Positions 1 to 5,206 of a DNA stretch of 6,178 nucleotides are shown in pieces. The stretch comes from Nitratiruptor sp. (GTDB lineage Bacteria; Campylobacterota; Campylobacteria; Campylobacterales; Nitratiruptoraceae), in the NCBI GenBank assembly GCA_015494505.1, contig WGBB01000172.1:1-6178 (forward strand), read 5' to 3'. How positions within the stretch are numbered: position 1 is the first letter of the stretch; each line of letters begins with the position of its first letter. Below the pieces are notes generated by a model that saw nothing but the letters and a program-made list of their open reading frames with translations, had not been told where the DNA came from and made no database searches. The translations under genes were made by a program, and so were the position numbers.

Positions 1-35
1 TAGTCAAAGAGAGAGAGGCGCTGCGTTCCTTTTTC

Positions 36-110
36 GAATAGAGAGCAGCACGAGTTGGGGAAGGGGAGTAGATGAAACTGGCGGTATTAGATGCGTGCTG
101 CTCTCTATTC
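36..110. repeat. 17-nt perfect inverted repeat pair with a 41-nt spacer, downstream of the porin gene
   Basis: The left arm GAATAGAGAGCAGCACG (36-52) is the exact reverse complement of CGTGCTGCTCTCTATTC (94-110); the spacer is 53-93. The right arm touches the neighbouring hairpin at 109-110. In the porin direction, GAAAAAGG follows the distal arm, so no U tract is present on either strand. It may be an mRNA 3' end structure, or the ends of a small foldback element. The rest of positions 1-133 holds no gene that I can support. Confidence 0.6.
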
Positions 111-128
111 TCTCCCGAAAGGGAGAGA
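109..128. terminator. Hairpin just after the porin stop codon, possible terminator without a U tract
   Basis: On the plus strand TCTCTCCC-GAAA-GGGAGAGA: an 8-bp perfect stem with a 4-nt loop, five bases beyond the porin stop. It is well placed to end or protect the porin mRNA, but no run of U follows it in the porin direction (the next bases are ATAGAGAGC), so it is not a standard intrinsic terminator. Confidence 0.45.
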
Positions 129-133
129 TATGC

Positions 134-1399
134 TTACAAGCTCGCTGCGAACTTATAGTCGAGTTGGATCCAGTATTTGGTAGTATCTGTATATCCAAAA
201 GTATCGTCACCTTTATTGTAATCAGCATACTTGAGCAAGAGCCCCAAGTTTTTGTTGATTTTATATTTATAGGCGATATCGATTTCGCTTCCGAGATCAT
301 CATCACCCGCACTGTTTTTCTTATCGGATTTGAAGTCGTGATAGATACCGATGATTTTGCCGTATGCACCAAAATTGTAGCCAAGCTTGACTGTGAAATC
401 TTTAAGACCTTCTTTAGGTGTATTAGCCAAAAAAACATCTGCCCAACCGTTCATAGCATGGAGTGTCGCAAGAGGTGTATAAAAAGCGTTATCGCCATTT
501 CCTTTATCCCCCAACACTTCATATCCTATGCCTCCGATAAAACCGTTGTATAAGGCAGTTACATTGAGATTATAGTAATCACTATCTTGTTTAATTTTGT
601 TATATGGATGAATTCCTCCTTTCAATGCCGACAAATTTGGGTCTTTTCTGTCATCCAAGCTTGGATCATTTTGTGCAGCATATTCTGCTGTATATTTGAC
701 TTTAAAACCGTCAAAATCATGTGCACCAGTCAAGCGAATACCTATATGGTCAGCAAAGTTTTCGATCATATAATCATACACAGTAACTGTTAACTCTGGT
801 GCAAATTTGTATGCACCATGCAACAGTACAGAACCTGTACTAATTTTTCCATTTTTTGCAACCGTATGCACTCTATTGACATACGCACCCAGGAGGCTAA
901 GATTTGGAATGCCGTTATAGATTAAAGCTGCCAGATCGTAGGTTTGCGGCATTTGTCTCCAGCCGACATTCCCGATGAAGCGTGCATTGTCGAGCACTAC
1001 CATCTTTCGACCGAAGATTCCTGTAAATCCATTGGCCGAATAGCTGATGTTTGCTTGCGTAATACGTGTTTGGGAAGGATCGACGATTTTGTCATACCCG
1101 CTTTGTTCGGGAGCATACTTGTCTACCCAGCCGAAGTTCGCTACATTGATCGCTTGGAGTTGTGCACCGAGTCCTTCGACTTCGAAAAGATTCGCATTCA
1201 AAGTCAAAGCAGTGCGAACAGTCAACGCTTTTCCGGCTTTAAGACCATTATCTTTCACACTTGCATACTCATAGCGCGGTCGCAGTTCCAAACTCACTTT
1301 TGGATTGGAGATGATATTTTCCAGCGCTCCGGCACTTGCGCTGCTTGCTATCGTCCCAAGAGCGAGCGCTCCAACCAAGCTCAATTTGATATATCGCAT
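134..1399 (-). CDS. Outer-membrane porin, Campylobacterota OprD-like (Opr) family
   Basis: A 421-aa beta-barrel porin. The signal peptide (MRYIKLSLVGALALGTIASSASA, cut after residue 23) is followed by SLELRPRYEYASV, the typical first strand of Campylobacterota Opr/OprD-like porins. The rest shows alternating hydrophobic strands and Gly/Asp/Asn-rich loops (for example DLAALIYNGIPNLSLLGAYVN and LGLLLKYADYNKGDD) and no other domain. The start ATG at 1397-1399 has AAGGAG 5-6 nt upstream. The last residues are DYKFAASL, so the final residue is Leu instead of the usual aromatic. The gene has its own promoter with an FNR-type site and lies 104 bp after the PAS gene, with no clear terminator between. 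By hand count the 5' third (961-1380) is about 49% GC and the middle (541-960) about 38%, while napG nearby exceeds 50%. Substrate unknown; nitrate or organic anions are guesses from the context. Confidence 0.88.
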   Translation of the reverse strand: MRYIKLSLVGALALGTIASSASAGALENIISNPKVSLELRPRYEYASVKDNGLKAGKALTVRTALTLNANLFEVEGLGAQLQAINVANFGWVDKYAPEQSGYDKIVDPSQTRITQANISYSANGFTGIFGRKMVVLDNARFIGNVGWRQMPQTYDLAALIYNGIPNLSLLGAYVNRVHTVAKNGKISTGSVLLHGAYKFAPELTVTVYDYMIENFADHIGIRLTGAHDFDGFKVKYTAEYAAQNDPSLDDRKDPNLSALKGGIHPYNKIKQDSDYYNLNVTALYNGFIGGIGYEVLGDKGNGDNAFYTPLATLHAMNGWADVFLANTPKEGLKDFTVKLGYNFGAYGKIIGIYHDFKSDKKNSAGDDDLGSEIDIAYKYKINKNLGLLLKYADYNKGDDTFGYTDTTKYWIQLDYKFAASL

Positions 1400-1420
1400 T
1401 GCTACTCCTTTTTTGGATTA

Positions 1421-1433
1421 TCACATATTGTGA
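1421..1433. repeat. Inverted repeat TCACA-N3-TGTGA in the porin leader
   Basis: TCACA-TAT-TGTGA, with 5-nt arms, lies between the predicted start point and the ribosome site of the porin gene. The half sites resemble TGTGA of the CRP family but in the reverse arrangement and with short spacing. It could be an operator, a small leader hairpin or chance. Confidence 0.4.
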
Positions 1434-1436
1434 ATC

Positions 1437-1456
1437 ATATCATAACCTTATGATAT
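1437..1456. repeat. Perfect 20-nt inverted repeat over the -10/start region of the porin promoter
   Basis: ATATCATAA-CC-TTATGATAT: two 9-nt arms with a 2-nt centre. It covers the predicted -10 box and transcription start of the porin gene, the classic place for a repressor operator. The two-base centre is too tight for a good RNA hairpin, so a protein site is more likely. No regulator can be named. Confidence 0.6.
1450..1455 (-). promoter_or_regulatory. Predicted -10 element of the porin promoter (TSS near 1443)
   Basis: On the minus strand this reads TATCAT, five of six matches to TATAAT. There is no good -35 box at the proper distance, which is usual where an activator bound near -41.5 replaces it. 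The predicted start point is about 1443, giving a leader of roughly 44 nt before the porin ATG. Confidence 0.55.
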
Positions 1457-1477
1457 ACTTTGCACAGAATTTACACA

Positions 1478-1491
1478 TTGATTAAAATCAA
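1478..1491 (-). promoter_or_regulatory. FNR/CRP-family binding site upstream of the porin gene
   Basis: The 14-nt sequence TTGATTAAAATCAA is a perfect match to the FNR consensus TTGAT-N4-ATCAA. Its centre (1484.5) is about 85 bp upstream of the porin ATG and 41.5 bp upstream of the start point predicted from the -10 box at 1450-1455, the spacing of class II FNR-type activation. It is 12 bp beyond the PAS gene stop. Binding by an FNR/NssR-type regulator is inference; the motif itself is seen directly. Confidence 0.75.
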
Positions 1492-1503
1492 TTTTTTTAA
1501 GCT

Positions 1504-2025
1504 TTAGACCAATTTTTCTAAAAGTTTCTCCACGCTTACACCTTCGGCCTCGGCTTTTTGCACCAGCCGCCGATATACATCGGCATCGAGATAGCTCACA
1601 CCGCGTACCTTCTCACCGGCCTCGAGGCGCATCCGGTCATAGAGGCGCTGCATTTCGATGCGCTTTTCCTTTGGCACCCAACTGCGCATCGATTTGTATT
1701 CGACCAGCTTTCCATCTTTATAGACACCGCTCACTTCGGCATAGACCCAGTAGTAGCCGCGGTCTTTGCGCATGTTTTTGACGTATCCTCGCCAGATTTT
1801 GCCGGCTTTTATGGTCTCCCACAGCTCTTTGAAAACGGACTTTGGCATATCGGGATGGCGCAGGATGTTATGGGGCTTGCCGATGAGCTCTTCGGGCTCG
1901 TAGCCGCTAATGTGCGCAAAAGTTTCGTTGGCATAAGTGATGATGCCTGATAGATCGGTGCGCGAGATGATGAGCTCCTCTTTTGGCACCTCCGTTTCGA
2001 TGAACATATCCCAGCTAATATCCAT
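1504..2025 (-). CDS. Single PAS-domain redox sensor, CetB/Aer-like
   Basis: A soluble 173-aa protein with one PAS domain (about residues 15-118) and a short helical tail (about 119-173); no membrane segment, kinase, output or methyl-accepting domain is visible. Typical PAS blocks are TDLSGIITYANETFAHISGY (23-42) and ELIGKPHNILRHPDMP (47-62). The RHPDMP motif, followed by LWETIKAGKIWRGYVKN and the YYWVYAEVSGVY strand, is characteristic of the Aer-type FAD-binding PAS group, so FAD is the likely ligand. Size and lack of an output domain resemble CetB, the cytoplasmic PAS half of the CetA/CetB energy-taxis pair of C. jejuni; no CetA-like partner is in the window. The gene lies 9 bp after napD with the same orientation, so it is probably part of the nap transcript. 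The ribosome site (AAGG) is weak. The PAS call is firm; a role in taxis is inference. Confidence 0.85.
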   Translation of the reverse strand: MDISWDMFIETEVPKEELIISRTDLSGIITYANETFAHISGYEPEELIGKPHNILRHPDMPKSVFKELWETIKAGKIWRGYVKNMRKDRGYYWVYAEVSGVYKDGKLVEYKSMRSWVPKEKRIEMQRLYDRMRLEAGEKVRGVSYLDADVYRRLVQKAEAEGVSVEKLLEKLV

Positions 2026-2034
2026 AACGCGCCT

Positions 2035-2382
2035 TTAGATGTACTTCTTCTTCAGATCCCCGTGATAGACGATCTTTTCGGCCGGTACATCCTTTTCGAG
2101 GATTTCGGGCACGGGGTCTTGGATATCGAGATCTTCTTTTAAAGCCTCCAGCTCCTCTTCGCTATATGAGTAGATAAGATCGGCGCTGAGGACTCCTGGC
2201 AAAAACTGCAAAGTTTTTAGCTTATCGATCTCTTCGGCCGTATCCTTGCCCTCTATCGTCACTACGATATAGCCGCTCTCATCCACGATATGGATATCAC
2301 AGACATCGGCCTCTTCGACTCTTTTTTTTACGGCTTCCAGTTCATTCGGATTGCACCGTATCACACAGCTGCTTAGCGTCAT
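2035..2382 (-). CDS. napD: NapD, chaperone for NapA maturation and Tat export
   Basis: NapD (115 aa from this start) binds the Tat signal peptide of NapA in the cytoplasm and holds the enzyme until its cofactor is inserted. The sequence opens MTLSSCVIRCNP, as in other NapD proteins (typically M-x-I/L-SSCVV), and then follows a ferredoxin-like alpha/beta plan: helix near 12-24, strands near 28-43, helix near 47-58 and the strand block LPGVLSADLIYSYSE (61-75). An in-frame ATG at 2394 would add four residues, but GGAGG lies 5 nt before the ATG at 2382 and that ATG forms an ATGA overlap with the napL stop, so I prefer 2382. About 35 acidic and basic residues follow the core fold (from about 80 on), making it longer than the roughly 87-aa E. 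coli protein. Confidence 0.93.
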   Translation of the reverse strand: MTLSSCVIRCNPNELEAVKKRVEEADVCDIHIVDESGYIVVTIEGKDTAEEIDKLKTLQFLPGVLSADLIYSYSEEELEALKEDLDIQDPVPEILEKDVPAEKIVYHGDLKKKYI

Positions 2383-3329
2383 GGTAACCTCCATTTCATG
2401 ATTTCTCCCGTCTCGCTTCCGGTAAGAATCGTTTTATTATCCAAAAAGCGCACCACGTTGACGAGATTTTTGTGCCCCACGAGGTGGTGGCGCACCTCGA
2501 TAGTGTCGGTGGTGGCCACTTTGAGAATATACTTTTCATTGTCGCCAAAAACCACAAAGCGATTATCTGGGCTAAGGCCCGCTACATAGATGAAAAAATC
2601 GGGATTTTGATACTTGGCCTGCACGCCGCCGGTGAGAGTGTAGAGAGCCAGCGTCTTGTCGGCTCTGCTGCCGGCTGCTATGAGGTCCTTGTTTGCATAG
2701 ATGGCGAGGATTTTGTCTTTGTTGACGTCTTTATAGAGTTTTTTGCGCTCCAGAGTCCTAGGATCGATGACGATCACCTCGCCCCCTTCGTCCCCTATGG
2801 CTACATATTTCCTACCCGGTTCCATCGCCATAGCTGAGTAGAAATACTCTCCCGCTTTGGCGCGCTTGAGAATCTTTCTCTTTTTGAGATCATAGAGCAC
2901 CACCTCATCGCTCATAAGCGCTATGATGGCACGATCCTCGTCCACAAATTTCGCAGCTTTTGCGTAGAGCATCGCCGATTTGTCCAGCACTTTTGTACTG
3001 GTGTTATTCTCGTATACGAAAAGCTCTGCGTACCCCTCCTCGGCTTGCGCCAGGTAGAGGATCTTGCCATCCAGCGCATCGACGCTGTAGATGTCGGCGT
3101 TGTTGAGCGTACCCATAAAGTCTTTTATCTTACGCACTTTGATGGTCTGTAGAGGCTTGAGATTGCGAGACAGCACCACGACGCTACCGGCATCTGTGGC
3201 TACGTAGATATTCTGGCCATCCAGCGCCATATCCAGCACGGCGCCTTCGATCTTTGTTTGTTCCACAGGCTTTAGGTCCGCTCCCAAAAGTGCAGCCACT
3301 GCCACAAAAATCGCGATTATCAGCTTCAC
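2379..3329 (-). CDS. napL: NapL, exported WD40/beta-propeller-like Nap accessory protein
   Basis: This 316-aa protein starts with a Sec-type signal peptide (KLIIAIFVAVAALLGA, likely cut near residue 17) and is expected in the periplasm. The remainder consists of repeated short beta-strand blocks. The clearest are VAIGDEGGEVIVIDPRTLE (about 176-194), AGLSPDNRFVVFGDN (250-264) and the last blade VGHKNLVNVVRF to TGSETGEIMKWRL (284-315), which has the GH and W of a WD40 repeat. I recognise it as NapL mainly from its place between napF and napD, as in Wolinella and relatives. It has no cysteine or obvious cofactor motif, and its precise role is not established. The start is GTG at 3327-3329, with GGGGGAG four bases upstream and a 4-nt overlap with napF; its stop overlaps the napD start by 4 nt. 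Confidence 0.88.
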   Translation of the reverse strand: MKLIIAIFVAVAALLGADLKPVEQTKIEGAVLDMALDGQNIYVATDAGSVVVLSRNLKPLQTIKVRKIKDFMGTLNNADIYSVDALDGKILYLAQAEEGYAELFVYENNTSTKVLDKSAMLYAKAAKFVDEDRAIIALMSDEVVLYDLKKRKILKRAKAGEYFYSAMAMEPGRKYVAIGDEGGEVIVIDPRTLERKKLYKDVNKDKILAIYANKDLIAAGSRADKTLALYTLTGGVQAKYQNPDFFIYVAGLSPDNRFVVFGDNEKYILKVATTDTIEVRHHLVGHKNLVNVVRFLDNKTILTGSETGEIMKWRLP

Positions 3330-3802
3330 GCCGCTCCCCCTATCTTGATCGCTCTAGTCGGACAGACACTCACACAAAAGCCGCATCCCGTGCAATCATC
3401 TGTAATCTCGGGATTGAAAAGCCCCGTAAAGCGAATAGCGCTATCGAGGCAGACATCCTTGCACATACTGCATATCGTCTTTTGCCACGCAAGGCATCCG
3501 AGCATATCGATAGTAAGTCTAGGCAATGTGCGTTTGTACTCTTTCTCTATCACACCCATCTCGCACGCCTCGGCACATGCATCGCAAAAAGTGCAGCCCG
3601 ATTTCGAAAAATCCAATACCGGCTTGTCGTCTTGGATGACAATGATACTCTCTTCACACGCCGTTACGCAAGGTTTAGCCTCGCACTCCTTGCACTTTTC
3701 AAAATCGGCTTCGTCCTTATAATAGGGCACAAAGGGGAAACGCTCTTCCTCCTTTGGCCTCTTGGGTGAGAGCAGTTGTGCGAAAAACTCCCGTCTTTGC
3801 AC
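3326..3802 (-). CDS. napF: NapF, cytoplasmic ferredoxin-type accessory protein
   Basis: NapF (158 aa) is a cytoplasmic iron-sulfur protein that assists Nap; in E. coli it contacts NapA and is proposed to act in its maturation or iron-sulfur loading. Cysteine groups are at C37/40/45/49, C70/73/76/80, C103/111/114/118 and C137/140/143/147, so up to four [4Fe-4S] clusters are possible. The third group has the wider C-x7-C-x2-C-x3-C spacing also seen in NapG here. The N-terminus MQRREFFAQLL carries a pair of arginines that recalls a Tat motif, but no hydrophobic segment follows, so the protein should stay in the cytoplasm. The start is GTG, sharing its first G with the napB stop (TAGTG); GGAAGG lies upstream at a somewhat long spacing. 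The end overlaps napL by 4 nt (GTGA). NapF is absent from some relatives such as C. jejuni. Confidence 0.92.
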   Translation of the reverse strand: MQRREFFAQLLSPKRPKEEERFPFVPYYKDEADFEKCKECEAKPCVTACEESIIVIQDDKPVLDFSKSGCTFCDACAEACEMGVIEKEYKRTLPRLTIDMLGCLAWQKTICSMCKDVCLDSAIRFTGLFNPEITDDCTGCGFCVSVCPTRAIKIGGAA

Positions 3803-4386
3803 TACTTCACACCTTCCATTAGGTTTTTATACAGCTTAGAGCGATGTTTCGCGTTCGGGTCGCGAAATTCTGGCTTAAAGGTGTTCGCCACCAGCGGCTT
3901 GGCGTTGGCTTGCGGTGCGTGGCACTGGCTACAGTTGTAGCGCTGCGGTGCGATATCCTCTTTTTTGGCCATGAGCGAGAGGCGCTTTTCGTAAGCCGCT
4001 TTGTCTTCGTAGAGCTTTTGCTTAATCAGCTTCTTCTTGGTAGCGAAGAAGAAGTCCTTGAAGTGTGTAGGCGGCATAGGTGTTGCGCCCATGCTCTTGG
4101 CAACGCTCGGCATGTGACAGCCCAAACAGGCGTTGTTTTTGAGCGTAATAGGCAAGAGTCCATCCACGCTATGAGGAATCATAGGTGGTGCGTTTTCGTA
4201 GGCGCGCTCGAATTTTTTAGATGTCCCCGGAGCAGCCTTGGAGTACTCCACCTTCGGAGGTGTGCCGTGGCTACTGTAGCCCAGCTCACTTTCGCTCACT
4301 ACGGAGCTTTTTTGTGCCGCACCGCACCCTGCTGCAAAAATCAGCGCTGCGACGGCAGAGATCCCAATCAGTTTTTTAAGATACAT
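3802..4386 (-). CDS. napB: NapB, dihaem c-type cytochrome subunit of periplasmic nitrate reductase
   Basis: NapB (194 aa) delivers electrons to NapA in the periplasm. Two CXXCH haem-c sites are present, C87-LG-C90-H91 and C152-SQ-C155-H156. H72 (in MIPHSVDG) and H108 (in PPTHF) are likely distal haem ligands, and both contexts are conserved in NapB. I chose ATG at 4386 because GGAGAGG lies a few bases upstream and it puts the signal peptide first (MYLKKLIGIS); an in-frame upstream start at 4407 would add seven charged residues inside napH. The signal peptide ends in FAAGC, with Cys21 in a lipobox-like setting, so the protein might be a lipoprotein rather than soluble; this is inference. The gene overlaps napH by 11 nt and its TAG stop shares one base with the napF GTG start. 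Confidence 0.96.
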   Translation of the reverse strand: MYLKKLIGISAVAALIFAAGCGAAQKSSVVSESELGYSSHGTPPKVEYSKAAPGTSKKFERAYENAPPMIPHSVDGLLPITLKNNACLGCHMPSVAKSMGATPMPPTHFKDFFFATKKKLIKQKLYEDKAAYEKRLSLMAKKEDIAPQRYNCSQCHAPQANAKPLVANTFKPEFRDPNAKHRSKLYKNLMEGVK

Positions 4387-5206
4387 TGTCCTCTCCTTTT
4401 TTGACAAAGTCGCGGATGCTAAAGTTCAATGCGTCATCGTCACACACTTCCACGCATCTGCCACAGAGCGTGCACTCTCCCATATCCACGATCTGGCTCT
4501 TTTTGCCGATCATGTAGAGCACCTCTTTTTCGGGACAGACCTCTTTGCACTTCATACAGAGCGTGCAGTTTGGCTGATTGTGACGGACGCGAAAGAGGTT
4601 GTAGCGACCGATGATCGCATAGAAACCTCCCAGCGGACAGACATGCCCGCACCAGCCGTTTTTGAGCACAAATAGATCAAAAAGAAAGATCGCTAGCACC
4701 GCTGCCCAGCCAAAGCCCATGCCAAAGACGAGGCCTCTGTGCATCATCGAGATGGGGCTCACCATCTCGAAAGCTGCGGTACCTAGCAAAAAGCTAAGAA
4801 TGAAGCTCAGCCCCAGCACCCAGTAGCGGATGTTGCGGCTCGCCCACCATTTTTTCTCGAACTTATCGAGCTTGAATTTGCGTCGCATGTAATTCGCGAG
4901 GTCCGTTACCATATTGATAGGACAGACCCAGCTACAAAAGGCGCGCCCTCCGATAAGCGCGTAGAAGATGGCAATAATCGCCGCACCTATGAGCACGTCG
5001 GTGGCCAGCATCGCCCCGGTGGCAAATATCTGAAGCACCGCATAGGGATCGGCAAGAGGTACTGTCTCTAGGAACAACGAGGAGCTCAGATTGCCCTGCA
5101 AGATCTTCCATCCGTAGTAGTTAGCGCCCATATAGAGCACCAAGATGGTGATCTGCACCAGGCGTCTAAGGATCAAGAATCGGTATTTATCGTAGATTCT
5201 ACTCAA
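4376..5206 (-). CDS. napH: NapH, membrane-bound quinol dehydrogenase iron-sulfur subunit
   Basis: NapH (276 aa) is the inner-membrane partner of NapG and is thought to oxidise menaquinol; in Campylobacterota NapGH replaces NapC. Hydrophobic stretches at about residues 15-33, 66-86, 129-148 and 160-181 fit the usual four transmembrane helices. Two CxxxCP motifs (C91/C95 and C186/C190), typical of the NapH/NosR/CcoG-like family, sit after helices 2 and 4. Two C-terminal ferredoxin motifs follow: C214/217/220/224 and C245/248/251/255. The start is an uncommon TTG (5204-5206), reading MSRIYDKYRF. The next Met is residue 26, inside helix 1, so TTG is the best choice; GAAGGGA lies about 7 nt upstream. 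The start overlaps the end of napG by 8 nt (TTGAGTAG) and the end of the gene overlaps the napB start by 11 nt. The family call is firm and the start codon fairly so. Confidence 0.95.
   Translation of the reverse strand: MSRIYDKYRFLILRRLVQITILVLYMGANYYGWKILQGNLSSSLFLETVPLADPYAVLQIFATGAMLATDVLIGAAIIAIFYALIGGRAFCSWVCPINMVTDLANYMRRKFKLDKFEKKWWASRNIRYWVLGLSFILSFLLGTAAFEMVSPISMMHRGLVFGMGFGWAAVLAIFLFDLFVLKNGWCGHVCPLGGFYAIIGRYNLFRVRHNQPNCTLCMKCKEVCPEKEVLYMIGKKSQIVDMGECTLCGRCVEVCDDDALNFSIRDFVKKGEDNVS

Noticed and set aside
72..158. A plus-strand 28-codon reading frame (MKLAVLDACC...) with GGGGAG just upstream of its ATG
   Set aside because: The spacing of the ribosome site is very short (3 nt), the frame runs through the hairpin and into the end of the porin gene in antisense, and the peptide resembles nothing that I recognise. 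Probably chance.
1478..1500. The TTGATTAAAATCAA palindrome plus the following T run read as a plus-strand terminator
   Set aside because: The stem is AT-only apart from one pair and there is no plus-strand gene to end there; the exact FNR consensus match and its promoter spacing explain it better.
2383..2394. Upstream ATG for napD at 2394
   Set aside because: The GGAGG ribosome site lies between the two ATGs, 5 nt before the second; NapD proteins usually begin two to four residues before SSCV.
3844..4404. Long plus-strand open frames opposite napB, and similar ones opposite napG, napF, napL and the PAS gene
   Set aside because: They lie antisense to well-supported genes, have no recognisable domains, and have the composition expected of mirror frames.
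4440..4652. A minus-strand Cys- and Arg-rich frame inside napH
   Set aside because: It is an out-of-frame reading of the two ferredoxin motifs of napH, without its own start context.
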